The notes beneath the pieces were generated by a model. That model was not told the origin of the DNA, searched no databases, and worked only from the letters and a program-made list of their open reading frames with translations. Both the position numbers and the translations under genes were made by a program. Shown here piece after piece: positions 53,124-62,393 of a stretch of 64,000 nt of DNA. Where the stretch lies: positions 34,887-98,886 of the forward strand of contig JAFZOW010000006.1 in the NCBI GenBank assembly GCA_017552715.1, given 5' to 3'. Within the stretch, counting starts at the first letter, position 1; each line of letters begins with the position of its first letter. Source of the stretch: Lachnospiraceae bacterium. GTDB taxonomy: Bacteria; Bacillota; Clostridia; Lachnospirales; Lachnospiraceae.

Positions 53124-56100
53124 ATGAAGGAGATACTGTCAAAGATCCTGGCGGAAGATCATGATTTCGGAGAGACGCGTCAAGCTCTCTCCTTTTCGTG
53201 TGAAGAGCTTGTTTGCGAGATGCCTCCGGACCGGAGGCTTCACGGGAGCTTCTCCATCTATTCCGCCGACGGTGCCCATATATATGTATATTCCGGGGAT
53301 CTGCGCATTCTGATCGAGAACGAGGAATACAACGGGAAGAATGCGGAGGTCTGTTACACGGTGGACAGCTTCGGGCTGCCCCACGGGGCGGTCCATGAAG
53401 GCAGTCTTCAGATCATCTCCGATCACGGGGAATTTGAACTGCCCTATCGCATCGTGGTGAGCGGTTCCCTTCCCGATTCCTCCATGGGAGAGATACGTAA
53501 TCTTTTCCACTTTGCCAATCTGGCCAAGGCGGACTGGGAAGAGGCTCTTTCTTTATTCTATTCCGATCGATTTTCGGCCGTTCTGAACGGGACGGATGCG
53601 CAATACAGGTCCGCTTACCGTGGTTTTTCCGCCACAACGGGGAATTCCCGCAATATGGAGAACTTCCTGGAGGTGAGCCGGAAAAAGACAAGAGCCGATA
53701 TCCGCCCGGAGACGGAAAAGGTAGATATGATGCTGCCCAGAAAGAGCATGCGCAGACATATCCGTCTGGTCCGGGAGGGCTGGGGCTATTCGGAGCTGCA
53801 GCTTTCTGCCGAAGGGGACTTCCTGGCAGTGGAGCAGGAAACTCTGCTGGCATCCGATTTTCCGGGGAATGTGGGAGAGTTTTCCTACATCATCGATCTG
53901 GACGGCCTGCACACGGGAATGAACACGGGAGCACTGATACTCAGGGAAGGCCTGAAGGAGCTGCGTATCCCCGTATGTGTAGATGTGCCGGTGGCCAAGG
54001 TGGATCTGAGCGCCGAAAAGAGGATCATAAACCTCATGCAGCTGTATATCGATTATCGTGTGGGGCGCCTGGGGCTGGCGGAATTTGCGACCAGGGCCGA
54101 GCGACTGATCGAACGTGTGCTTTCCGAAACACCGGATGATCTGGAATACCGTTTGTATCAGGCCCAGCTGCGGGTGGCGGAAAAACGTCTGGCGGAAGCT
54201 GCGATGATCCTTGAACGGATAGAAGCACTGGCGGAGGAGAAGCCTGTTCCTCCGGAGCAGGAGGCATACCGGCTGTGGCTTTCCAGTATCTGCGATCATG
54301 ATCCTGAGCAGAATTCCGAATATCTCAGACGGGTGGAAGAACTGTACCGCCCGGATTCCGGAAACTGGCGACTGGCCTGGATCCATATGAACATGGACCC
54401 GGATTACAGAGATAATGACCGCAGGAAATGGCGGATGATCAAACTGCAGTATACGGAGTACGGTAATGCGAGTCCCGTTCTCCTTCTGGAGGCTTATCAT
54501 ATCCTGGTACAGGCTCCGAAACGTATGGATGAGCTGGGGGATTTCGAACTGGCACTCATGCGTTTTGCACTCCGCAAGGGCATCCTCAGCCGGGAGATGA
54601 CGGAACGTATGGCCATACTCTCCATGGATGTGACGGTCTATAACGAAGAACTCTGCCGCCTGCTGATGGAAGCCTATATGCCGGAGGAGAGTGTTGTCCT
54701 GCTGGAGGCGGTCTGCCTGATGCTGATCCGGGGAAACGTGAGCAGCGAAGAGGCTTTTGTCTGGTACAGCCGGGCCATAGAACGTGAACTGCGTATCAGC
54801 CGGCTTTATGAATACTATATCTGCAGCGCTCCTTTGAATTTCAAAGGCCTGCTGCCCCGTATCCTTCTGATGTATTTTGCCTATCGTTCTCCCCTGGACG
54901 CGGAGCGGAACGCTTTTCTCTATGCAAATGTGCTGCGTCACAGGAGTGAATACAGCGAGGTATATGACCAGTACCTGCCGGTGATCACGGAATTTGCCAG
55001 AGAACAGCTGGAGAAGGGGAACCTGAACGATAATCTGGCATATATCTACAAAAAGCTCTTTTCCGGCAAACGGCAGGAACAGTGGATCACGGATGCTTAT
55101 ACGGAGCTGCTCTTCTGTGAAGAGATATCCGTGCAGGATCCGGGGCTTAAGCGGCTGGTAGTGGTCTATGAACATCTGGAAGAGGAACAGGTCTGGTCCT
55201 TTTTTGCAGGCAAGGCGGTGGTGCCGCTGTACGGGGAGCATTTCAGTCTGCTCCTGGAGGATGAACGGGGCGACCGTTACGGAGACGAAGAACTATACAG
55301 CCGGAAAAAGCTCCTGAAAGAAAGCCCGGATGCTAAGAGGCTTCTGAACCTGGAGCATCCTTCCATGGGAGCCATGCTGGCTCTGGCAGAGATGAGCGGC
55401 GATGCGATACAGATCACGGCCGATAACGCGGATATCTTTGCAAGGCTTTCGGAAAGCGAAGGGGTTACGGAGGAGTACCGCCTTCGCATCATGATCGCCC
55501 TTGCGGAGTACTATTTCGATGCGGATGAGATCGTTTCCCTGGACGATCTGCTGCTTCGTTTCGATCCCCTGAGCCTTTCGGCGGTGGACAGGGAAAAATG
55601 CGTGCATATCATGGTGGCCCGCGGGCTATATGATGAGGCTTTTGAATGGGTCTGCCGCTGCGGATCGGAGGGCATCGATGTAAAGATACTGGTGCGCCTG
55701 TGTGACCGCCTGCAGGCAAGACGCGATCAGGAATACAATCCCGAGATACTCAAGATCTGCCGCGGTATCCTTCTGCAGGGGCGTTATGACGAGGAGATAT
55801 TAAACTATCTGCTGCGCTACGGCAGAGGAAATCTGAAAGAGCGCAAGGAATTGTGGCGCGCCGCGGATTCCTTCGGACTGGAGGTACAGGACCTGCTGGA
55901 GAGTATGATGCTGCAGCAGCTCTTTACCGGAGTGATGCTGCCGGAAAAGGAAGCGATCTGGCTGGAGCATATCAGCGGAGGGATCGGGACGGAGCTGGAA
56001 CAGGCTTATGCCGCAGTACTCTGCTACGATTATTTCATGAAACAGGAAGCCATGGGGGATAAGCTCTTTGACCGGCTGGCCCAGCTCTGCCGCCTGGGGG

Positions 56101-56690
56101 AAGAACTGAAGCAGATCTGCATCCTGGCATGGCTGAAGCATGCTTCGGAAAAGCCGGAGCTGTCGGAAGAGGAACGGAGCCTCTGTGAAGCATTCCTTCG
56201 CAAGGAAAGAGAGCTGGACATCTTCCTGCCGTTCTTTACCCGCTTTTCTTCCATGGATCCCTTTGCCTGTATACTTGCGGGGCAGAGCTTTGTGGAATAT
56301 GTGGGGCGTGAAGGCTCACAGGTTGTGCTGCATTACGTACGGGAGAACGAAGGGGAGGAAGAGAGTGAACCCGACTACCGGAGAGAGGAGATGCAGCATG
56401 TATACGGAGGCATCTACGTGAAGCGCTTCCCCCTCTTTTTCGGGGAACGCATCCATTATTATATCACAGAGGAAGACGGGCGCACGGAGAAGCTGACACG
56501 TTCTTCGGTGCTGGAATACAGTGATCCGGAACAGGGGACCGCGGAAGACCGTTTTACCCTGATCAACAATATCGCCATTGCGGAAGAGATGAATGACGAA
56601 GTAACCTTCCTTAAGCTCTTCCGTGATTATGACCGCCAGAAGCATATGTGCGAGCATCTGTTCCTGCCGGCCGGGACAAAGAGGGAGTAA
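53124..56690 (+). CDS. DUF5717 family giant protein
   Basis: I recognise DUF5717, seen in Lachnospiraceae and without function. The 1188-residue protein has no signal peptide or clear membrane helix. Residues ~20-120 and ~205-295 look like two beta-sandwich domains (LHGSFSIYSADGAHIYVYSGDL; HIRLVREGWGYSELQLSAEG). A very long alpha-helical region follows (~310-1050) with repeated paired helices like TPR or HEAT arrays, for example DLEYRLYQAQLRVAEKRLAE. A C-terminal beta domain (~1080-1188) ends the protein. No ribosome site is seen; the promoter abuts the ATG. The next gene starts 5 bp after its stop. The domain arrangement suggests a scaffold or tethering protein for the cassette, by inference. 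Confidence 0.82.
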   Translation: MKEILSKILAEDHDFGETRQALSFSCEELVCEMPPDRRLHGSFSIYSADGAHIYVYSGDLRILIENEEYNGKNAEVCYTVDSFGLPHGAVHEGSLQIISDHGEFELPYRIVVSGSLPDSSMGEIRNLFHFANLAKADWEEALSLFYSDRFSAVLNGTDAQYRSAYRGFSATTGNSRNMENFLEVSRKKTRADIRPETEKVDMMLPRKSMRRHIRLVREGWGYSELQLSAEGDFLAVEQETLLASDFPGNVGEFSYIIDLDGLHTGMNTGALILREGLKELRIPVCVDVPVAKVDLSAEKRIINLMQLYIDYRVGRLGLAEFATRAERLIERVLSETPDDLEYRLYQAQLRVAEKRLAEAAMILERIEALAEEKPVPPEQEAYRLWLSSICDHDPEQNSEYLRRVEELYRPDSGNWRLAWIHMNMDPDYRDNDRRKWRMIKLQYTEYGNASPVLLLEAYHILVQAPKRMDELGDFELALMRFALRKGILSREMTERMAILSMDVTVYNEELCRLLMEAYMPEESVVLLEAVCLMLIRGNVSSEEAFVWYSRAIERELRISRLYEYYICSAPLNFKGLLPRILLMYFAYRSPLDAERNAFLYANVLRHRSEYSEVYDQYLPVITEFAREQLEKGNLNDNLAYIYKKLFSGKRQEQWITDAYTELLFCEEISVQDPGLKRLVVVYEHLEEEQVWSFFAGKAVVPLYGEHFSLLLEDERGDRYGDEELYSRKKLLKESPDAKRLLNLEHPSMGAMLALAEMSGDAIQITADNADIFARLSESEGVTEEYRLRIMIALAEYYFDADEIVSLDDLLLRFDPLSLSAVDREKCVHIMVARGLYDEAFEWVCRCGSEGIDVKILVRLCDRLQARRDQEYNPEILKICRGILLQGRYDEEILNYLLRYGRGNLKERKELWRAADSFGLEVQDLLESMMLQQLFTGVMLPEKEAIWLEHISGGIGTELEQAYAAVLCYDYFMKQEAMGDKLFDRLAQLCRLGEELKQICILAWLKHASEKPELSEEERSLCEAFLRKERELDIFLPFFTRFSSMDPFACILAGQSFVEYVGREGSQVVLHYVRENEGEEESEPDYRREEMQHVYGGIYVKRFPLFFGERIHYYITEEDGRTEKLTRSSVLEYSDPEQGTAEDRFTLINNIAIAEEMNDEVTFLKLFRDYDRQKHMCEHLFLPAGTKRE

Positions 56691-56695
56691 GGGAT

Positions 56696-58012
56696 ATGCC
56701 CGGGATAGAAGGCATAAAAAGTGCATTGGGAAAGGGAGCAAGAGACCGGGCCTTTATAGGTATCGATCTTACGGATGAGTTCTCGCAGCTGAGCTTCTCC
56801 CTTGGGGAGGAGGATCCGCGTACTCCCAGCCTGGTACAGGGGAAGGAGCGGCTCTGCATCCCCACCATGCTGGCCAAGAAGTACGGGGAAAGTGTATGGA
56901 CCTACGGGGAAGAAGCCGTGGAGATGGTTGCGGCGAATGAGGCTTTTCCCGTGGACAGGCTGGTGGAGAGGGCTCTGGACGGAGCTACGGTAGAGGTGGA
57001 GGCCGTGGATTACAATCCGCGGGATCTGCTGGCTCTTTATATCCGGCGCTGTCTGTCCCGCATGTCTCCCTACACGCCGCTGGAAAAGGTGGCGGCCATC
57101 GTGATCAGCGTGGAGGATCCCAACGAGGAGATGATCGCGATCCTGAATCATGTGGTAAAGACCCTGCGTCTTAAACCGGAGCGGGTGTTCTTCCAGAGCC
57201 ATGCGGAAAGTGCCTATCATTATATAATGCATCAGTCAGCCGATGTGAGGGCGGCGGATACCTGTGTCTGTGATCTGCGTTCTACGGGGCTTAAGCTGAT
57301 GATCTACTCCCAGAATATCCAGACCAAGCCTCATGTAGTGATCATGCAGGAGAGAAACTATGACAATTTCCTGCCGGAGGATCTTGCCGGGGCAAAGGAT
57401 CCGGAGCTGCGCAAGGCGGCCAAGGACAGGGAGTTCTATCAGATCCTCTACAGTCATATCGAAGGACGGAGGCTTCAGGCAGCCTTCCTTCTGGGAGACG
57501 GTTTCGAGGGCGACTGGATGAAAGAGAGCCTGAAGTACCTCTGCAAAGGACGCAGGGTTTTTCGGGGGAACAATCTCTTCAGCAAAGGGGCCTGCTACGG
57601 TGCCAGGGAAAAACTGGAGCCTTCGGAGGAAGAGCGGGGGAATATCTTCCTGGGCCAGGATAAGGTAAAAGCGAATATCGGTATGCGGGTGATGCGAGAG
57701 GGCCGCGAGGCCTATATGGCGATCCTGGATGCCGGGAAAAACTGGTATGACACCTTCCGGGAGTGCGAGCTGATGCTCTGCGAAGAGGAACGGCTGGAAT
57801 TCATCGTAACCCCCTTAAACGGCAAGGACGTGAAGAAGGTGCCAATGTATCTGAAAGGACTGCCGCGGCGCACGCGGAGGACGACGCGGATACGTCTGCG
57901 TATGGAGATGATGTCGGAAAACCGGGTAAAGGTTGTGGTACGGGATCTGGGGTTCGGAGAGATCTTCCCTTCTTCCAATTCCGAATGGGAAATGGATTTC
58001 AAGGTATCATAG
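56696..58012 (+). CDS. DUF5716 family protein, probable actin/Hsp70-fold ATPase
   Basis: ATG 56696 is preceded by GAGGGAG. It is recognised as DUF5716, a usual partner of DUF5717. In the 438 residues I see an actin/Hsp70-superfamily pattern: phosphate-1-like FIGIDLTDEFSQL (20-32), a linker helix with FFQSHAESAYHYI (165-177) comparable to the Hsp70 EPTAAAxAYG segment, phosphate-2-like DTCVCDLRSTGLKL (188-201), and adenosine-like LLGDGFEGDWMKESLK (265-280). The usual GGGT in phosphate 2 is changed, so nucleotide hydrolysis is uncertain. The C-terminal ~100 residues are a basic beta domain (LPRRTRRTTRIRLRMEM). The ATPase idea is inference from motifs only. Confidence 0.78.
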   Translation: MPGIEGIKSALGKGARDRAFIGIDLTDEFSQLSFSLGEEDPRTPSLVQGKERLCIPTMLAKKYGESVWTYGEEAVEMVAANEAFPVDRLVERALDGATVEVEAVDYNPRDLLALYIRRCLSRMSPYTPLEKVAAIVISVEDPNEEMIAILNHVVKTLRLKPERVFFQSHAESAYHYIMHQSADVRAADTCVCDLRSTGLKLMIYSQNIQTKPHVVIMQERNYDNFLPEDLAGAKDPELRKAAKDREFYQILYSHIEGRRLQAAFLLGDGFEGDWMKESLKYLCKGRRVFRGNNLFSKGACYGAREKLEPSEEERGNIFLGQDKVKANIGMRVMREGREAYMAILDAGKNWYDTFRECELMLCEEERLEFIVTPLNGKDVKKVPMYLKGLPRRTRRTTRIRLRMEMMSENRVKVVVRDLGFGEIFPSSNSEWEMDFKVS

Positions 58013-58025
58013 AGAGGAAAGAACT

Positions 58026-58862
58026 TTGTCGGGAGTATATGAATGCGTGGGGCGCTATGCCAACACGCCGCTGACGATCAAGAATACCTATGTACGTGTG
58101 TGGAGCCTGGAGGAGCTGTGCTACTACATCTGTGAAAATGCGGCTTTAGTAGACGACAGTATAGTTACGAGCGAGCTCTTTGTATGGCTCTCGGAAGAGC
58201 TGGGGCTTAAGGAACTGGTGAAGCGCCTGAAGCAGATCCGCCGGCAGAGCGTGCGGCTGGAAAGCTTTATTGCCGAGATCCTGAACGAAGCTCATTATGT
58301 CTCGGAGGAGGAGCTGAAGACCATAGGCCGTGTCATACGGGCGAACCGCAGTATGCCGGAAACCGAGCGGAATATGGTGATGGGTGATTATTATCTGAGA
58401 GGCGGACATTACATCCCGGCACTCAGGACCTATATGGGGCTTATGCATGACAGTCTGGACGGTCCGGATCCGAAGCAGCTGGCCAGGATACTTTATAATA
58501 CGGCGGTGATCTATGCCAGGCTTTTCCTGTTTGAGGAGGCGGCGAAATACTACCGGGCATCCTGGGAACAGTCCGGAAGCCGGGAAGCATTGATCGGTCT
58601 TCTTTCCGCAAAACGTATGCAGCTTTCCGATGCCGATTATATGAAGTATCTGAACGAGCTGCCGGAGGCCCTGGAGGTATCCGGCGAGGTGGAAAAACGT
58701 ATGGCTGCCATACGCGCTGCCTACCCGGAGGAGGGGAACGGCGAACGTATCGAGGAACTGCGGCGCATCCGTATCGGCAGCGACCGTGCCGAATACGAAC
58801 AGAGAGCCGGTGAGCTTTTGAACGAAGAGAAAGAAAGCTACCGGAAAGCCATGCTGGAGTAA
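58026..58862 (+). CDS. Helical-repeat (TPR-like) protein of the DUF5717 cassette
   Basis: The start is TTG 58026: AGAGGAAAG lies 5-6 nt upstream and no in-frame ATG occurs nearby. The 278-residue soluble protein begins with a conserved-looking SGVYECVGRYANTPLTIKNTYVRVWSLEELCYY block (about 1-35). It continues as paired helices with TPR character (MVMGDYYLRGGHYIPALRTY; ILYNTAVIYARLFLFEEAAKYY). I cannot name the family. It sits 13 bp after DUF5716 and 3 bp before the coiled-coil gene, so it is part of one operon and probably an adaptor. Confidence 0.75.
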   Translation: MSGVYECVGRYANTPLTIKNTYVRVWSLEELCYYICENAALVDDSIVTSELFVWLSEELGLKELVKRLKQIRRQSVRLESFIAEILNEAHYVSEEELKTIGRVIRANRSMPETERNMVMGDYYLRGGHYIPALRTYMGLMHDSLDGPDPKQLARILYNTAVIYARLFLFEEAAKYYRASWEQSGSREALIGLLSAKRMQLSDADYMKYLNELPEALEVSGEVEKRMAAIRAAYPEEGNGERIEELRRIRIGSDRAEYEQRAGELLNEEKESYRKAMLE

Positions 58863-58865
58863 GGA

Positions 58866-60083
58866 ATGGGATTATTCAGGAAGCTTCGGGAAAAATGGGA
58901 TCGCCGTTACTATCCGGATGAGAGCGAATGGGACGGGGAAGAAGCCTGGGATGAGGAAGGTCTGGAGGAAGACCGCCCGCTGTCCCAGAGGGGGGCTCAT
59001 TATTTTTCCGATGCGGATACGCGTACCGTATATGTGCTGGAAGCCCTGGAGCAGATGAGCGAAGCCTCCGAGAAGGTGGAGCAGTATCAGGGAGAATATG
59101 ATGCCGTGACGGCACTGCTCATGGATATGGAGGAGATCGAGGATCTGCCCAATGACATGCGTGTTGCCATCATGGAGCAGGCTTCAAAGATCGAAAAACT
59201 GGAAAAGGAGCGCCGGCAGGTCTTTGTTACCGCAGGACAGCTGGATGAACACCGGGTGGATCTTTTAAAGCGCTATGAGGACGAGATCCCCGGAGGCGTG
59301 CGGAAGATGCGGGAGGCGGAGGAATACCGCAAACTGGTGAAGATGGATCTGCGGAAGATGGATGCGGAGAAGGCGTCCATACGTTATCAGCTGCGGGAAG
59401 CGGTGCTGACGGTCTCCAACAGCCGGGGGGTGGCCATCATCTGCGGCGTTGCCATGGTCGTCGCCATAGGTATACTGCTGGCCCTCCAGAAGATGATGGG
59501 ACTGGATGTGAGCTTTGGTTACATACTCATCGGAGGGGCGGGAGCGATCTCCCTTACGGTGCTGCTGGTCCGGTATCAGGACGCAGTACGAGAGATCAAA
59601 CATCTGGAAAAACTGAGAGATAAGATGATCGGTCTTCATAATACGGTGAAGATCCGTTTTGTCAACAATACAAATCTCTTGTCCTATCTGTATATGAAAT
59701 ATGGTGTAGACAATTCCGGGGAACTGGAAGAGGATTATCAGTCCTATATGGAGGTGATGGGGGCCAGACAGAAAGATGAAAAACTGAAAGAGGATCTGGA
59801 GTATTATTATAAAAAACTGGCGGATACCCTGAGGAAAAGCAATATCAAGGATCCGGAGATCTGGACCCGTCAGGCCAGAGCCCTGGTGGATCCGCGGGAG
59901 ATGGTGGAAGTGCGGCATGCCCTGATCGGGCGAAGAGGAAAACTGAGGGAACAGCTGGAATACAACAAAGAGGTTGCTGAGCTGGCCGGACAGCGGATCA
60001 AGGATCTGGCCAAGGCATATCCCCAGTATTCCCGGGAGATCGCGGGGATCGTTGAACGTTATGAAGGTAATATACCGGTATAA
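58866..60083 (+). CDS. Coiled-coil membrane protein of the DUF5717 cassette
   Basis: The 405-residue protein starts with a basic-aromatic then very acidic region (MGLFRKLREKWDRRYY, then DGEEAWDEEGLEEDR). A coiled coil follows (about 60-180), then two membrane helices forming a short hairpin (about 190-212 and 219-237) and a second coiled coil (about 240-400). Both long arms should be cytoplasmic, giving a membrane anchor with two coiled-coil arms. The family is not recognised. A short GGAATG lead-in precedes the ATG. It ends the cassette, 15 bp before purC. Confidence 0.75.
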   Translation: MGLFRKLREKWDRRYYPDESEWDGEEAWDEEGLEEDRPLSQRGAHYFSDADTRTVYVLEALEQMSEASEKVEQYQGEYDAVTALLMDMEEIEDLPNDMRVAIMEQASKIEKLEKERRQVFVTAGQLDEHRVDLLKRYEDEIPGGVRKMREAEEYRKLVKMDLRKMDAEKASIRYQLREAVLTVSNSRGVAIICGVAMVVAIGILLALQKMMGLDVSFGYILIGGAGAISLTVLLVRYQDAVREIKHLEKLRDKMIGLHNTVKIRFVNNTNLLSYLYMKYGVDNSGELEEDYQSYMEVMGARQKDEKLKEDLEYYYKKLADTLRKSNIKDPEIWTRQARALVDPREMVEVRHALIGRRGKLREQLEYNKEVAELAGQRIKDLAKAYPQYSREIAGIVERYEGNIPV

Positions 60084-60098
60084 TACAGGAGGAGTAAA

Positions 60099-60959
60099 AT
60101 GAAACCCATCAAAGAAGGAAAAGTAAGAGAGATCTATGACAACGGTGAAAGCCTTATCATGGTGGCAACAGACCGTATCAGCTGCTTCGATGTGATCCTG
60201 AAGAATGTGATACGGAAAAAAGGGACGGTACTGACCCAGATGAGCCGATTCTGGTTCGATCTGACAAAGGATATCGTACCCAACCACATGATCAGTACCG
60301 ATGTGAAGGATATGCCGGAGTATTTCCGGAAGCCTGAATTTACCGGAAACAGCATGCTCTGCAGAAAGCTCACCATGCTGCCCATCGAGTGCATCGTACG
60401 CGGCTACATCACCGGCAGCGGCTGGGCTTCTTATCAGAAGGACGGTACCGTGTGCGGCATCAAGCTTCCCGAGGGCCTGAAGGAATCCGAGAAGCTGCCG
60501 GAGCCCATCTATACTCCCAGTACCAAAGCCGAGATCGGGGATCATGATGAGAACATCTCCTTCGAGCGTTCCGTGGAAGTACTTGAGAAGCAGTTCCCCG
60601 GAAAGGGCGCGGAATATGCCGCAAAGCTTAAGGAATATACCCTGGCTCTTTATGTGAAATGTGCGGATTATGCCCGGGAACGCGGCATCATCATCGCGGA
60701 TACCAAGTTCGAGTTCGGCCTGGATGAAGAGGGGAATATCGTGCTGGGTGACGAGATGCTCACACCCGACAGTTCACGTTTCTGGCCTGTTGAAGGTTAT
60801 GAAGCGGGAAAGAGCCAGCCGTCATTTGACAAGCAGTTTGCAAGAGACTGGCTGAAAGCCAACGAACACGACTGGAAGCTGCCGGAAGAGGTGGAGCAGA
60901 AGACCATCGAAAAATATCTGGAAGCTTACCGTCTGCTTACGGGAAAAGAACTGCAGTAA
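60099..60959 (+). CDS. purC: Phosphoribosylaminoimidazole-succinocarboxamide synthase
   Basis: SAICAR synthetase of purine synthesis: ATP + CAIR + aspartate. Motifs are [56 protein letters not shown] and [15 protein letters not shown]. The length of 286 is typical of the longer bacterial form. AGGAGG precedes the ATG. No other pur gene is adjacent; expression from the upstream cassette is possible, as the gap is 15 bp. Confidence 0.98.
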   Translation: MKPIKEGKVREIYDNGESLIMVATDRISCFDVILKNVIRKKGTVLTQMSRFWFDLTKDIVPNHMISTDVKDMPEYFRKPEFTGNSMLCRKLTMLPIECIVRGYITGSGWASYQKDGTVCGIKLPEGLKESEKLPEPIYTPSTKAEIGDHDENISFERSVEVLEKQFPGKGAEYAAKLKEYTLALYVKCADYARERGIIIADTKFEFGLDEEGNIVLGDEMLTPDSSRFWPVEGYEAGKSQPSFDKQFARDWLKANEHDWKLPEEVEQKTIEKYLEAYRLLTGKELQ

Positions 60960-61000
60960 ATATCTGTCAGGGAGATCAGCCGGCAGCTGCGGGTCAGTAC

Positions 61001-61876
61001 TTACTGCCGCAGTATCGTCATCATGATCTCCCTGCGGTTTTTTTCGTCTGTGCGGTAGTACTGTGCAATCTTTTTCAGCATACCGTCCACGTTTCCGGAG
61101 GCTTCGCCGATACGCAGTGAGGCGATCAGATCCGAAGGAAAAACGTCCTGCATCTGGAGGGCGTCGGATAAGGGGATGCCGCGGCTTACGATCTCAGCCG
61201 CCCTCGCTACTTTATCCCGCAGGATCTGATAGCGTATGGATTTCATGCAGTAGCGCAGACCCGTCTCCACGGCTACGCCGCTGTCATAAAAGAGTGCCAT
61301 ATTATCCGCAAGATCCGCCAGCTCGGCGGTTTTTATCCCTCTTCCCAGGAAAGGCAGATGGAGCAGGATGTCTCCGGCGATGCTGCTGCCCTTTACCAGT
61401 GCGCTTCCTCCGTAAAAACTCAGGATCAGAAAGGTGATCCCTGCCACAAGGATCACTACGATAGCTATGGCCGCCGGCAGGACATGCCAGACCGAAGCCA
61501 CGGCCAGAAAGCATATGATGGCAACGATCAGTACGATCATGGGATACAGGGCGGCCTGAAGAAGACGTTTTCTTGTACTTTCTTTTTCGTCAAAATAGAC
61601 GGCCATGCGGGAAAAGGCCTGCTCCACATGCCCCGTCTGTTCCGTGACATAGACGATGTTCACCAGCTCCGGTGTGTAGACAGCTTCGTCCCTCCGCATG
61701 GCTTCGCTGAGCTGCATCCCCAGACGTACACCTTCGGAAGTGCGGTGGATGGCTCCGCTTAAGGGAGAAGTTTTATCTTCCCGCAGGATCACGAGAGCAT
61801 GTTCGATGTCGAACCCGGCCCGCAGGGCCTGATCCATCTTGTGACAGAAAAGTGCCAGTTCCCTCAGCTTTGACAT
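61001..61876 (-). CDS. Short GspF/PilC-like type II secretion inner-membrane protein
   Basis: The 291-residue protein has two T2SSF domains: the first (about 10-105) with GFDIEHALVILRED, LSEAMRRDEAVYTPELVNIVYVTEQTG and FDEKESTRKRLLQA; then two membrane helices (about 106-155); then a second (about 180-285) with DNMALFYDSGVAVETGLRYC and PSDLIASLRIGEASGNVDGML. It stops right after KNRREIMMTILRQ, so the third membrane helix normal for GspF/PilC is missing and the protein is ~100 residues short. No ATPase, pilin or peptidase gene is nearby. It overlaps its coiled-coil partner by 13 bases. It may be a platform protein for a reduced pilus or a repurposed homologue. Confidence 0.85.
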   Translation of the reverse strand: MSKLRELALFCHKMDQALRAGFDIEHALVILREDKTSPLSGAIHRTSEGVRLGMQLSEAMRRDEAVYTPELVNIVYVTEQTGHVEQAFSRMAVYFDEKESTRKRLLQAALYPMIVLIVAIICFLAVASVWHVLPAAIAIVVILVAGITFLILSFYGGSALVKGSSIAGDILLHLPFLGRGIKTAELADLADNMALFYDSGVAVETGLRYCMKSIRYQILRDKVARAAEIVSRGIPLSDALQMQDVFPSDLIASLRIGEASGNVDGMLKKIAQYYRTDEKNRREIMMTILRQ

Positions 61877-62319
61877 GTGCTGCGTCCTTCCATTTCCCGT
61901 ATCTCTTTTACCAGTGCTTCCTTTTCGGATTCAAGTGAGGCATGTTCGATCATGATCTCTTCCAGTTCTTCTTCATGTTCCCGGCTGCGGGGAGAACGGG
62001 AAGACATAAAGAACGAAAGGAAACTTTCCTTTCGCCGCTTTCTTTCGAAGTCTATAAGATAGCCGGTCAGCTCCTGACGGCGGCGTTCCAGATAAAGGAT
62101 CCTGCGGTTGATCATACTCTTCTTTTCGTATTTATCCATCAGGATGCGGGCTTTTTCCAGATCTGCATTCGTCCGCTGCTCGGGCTGGTAGTGTTCCAGC
62201 AGTTCCGGCATGGCTCCGCCATAGGAGATACGCGGCCCGGGCTCTGTATCCTCCGTTTTTGGGGGCTCTTCTTTACGTTCACCCAGATAAAAAGGGATGG
62301 ACTCTTCTTTATCCTTCAT
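61864..62319 (-). CDS. Coiled-coil hypothetical protein upstream of gspF-like gene
   Basis: The 151-residue soluble protein has an acidic, Pro-rich N-terminus followed by long charged helices (about 50-145) with heptad character (EHEEELEEIMIEHASLESEK). The family is not recognised. The ATG at 62319 has no ribosome site and lies only 13 nt from a -10-like TATGAT. A second in-frame ATG (MPELLEHY), preceded by GGCGGAG, is an alternative start. It overlaps the gspF-like gene at its 3' end, so the two act together. The insertion sequence begins 35 bp upstream of its start. Confidence 0.65.
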   Translation of the reverse strand: MKDKEESIPFYLGERKEEPPKTEDTEPGPRISYGGAMPELLEHYQPEQRTNADLEKARILMDKYEKKSMINRRILYLERRRQELTGYLIDFERKRRKESFLSFFMSSRSPRSREHEEELEEIMIEHASLESEKEALVKEIREMEGRSTCQS

Positions 62320-62332
62320 GATGGTTTATGTT

Positions 62333-62362
62333 ATCATAATCCCCGGGCTTTATTGGAGTAAA
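62333..62362 (-). promoter_or_regulatory. Possible hybrid promoter formed with the IS end
   Basis: Minus strand: TATGAT (62338-62333) lies in host DNA, and TTTACT (62362-62357), 18 bp upstream, lies inside the IS terminal repeat. This would drive the coiled-coil/gspF-like pair leftwards. The -35 matches consensus at 4 of 6 positions. Confidence 0.4.
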
Positions 62363-62393
62363 GAAATAGACAGTTGATAAGAAAATAAAAAGA

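Noticed and set aside
60987-61012. CTGCGG / CCGCAG inverted repeat after purC as terminator
   Set aside because: Loop of 14 nt, 6-bp stem and no T-run on either strand.
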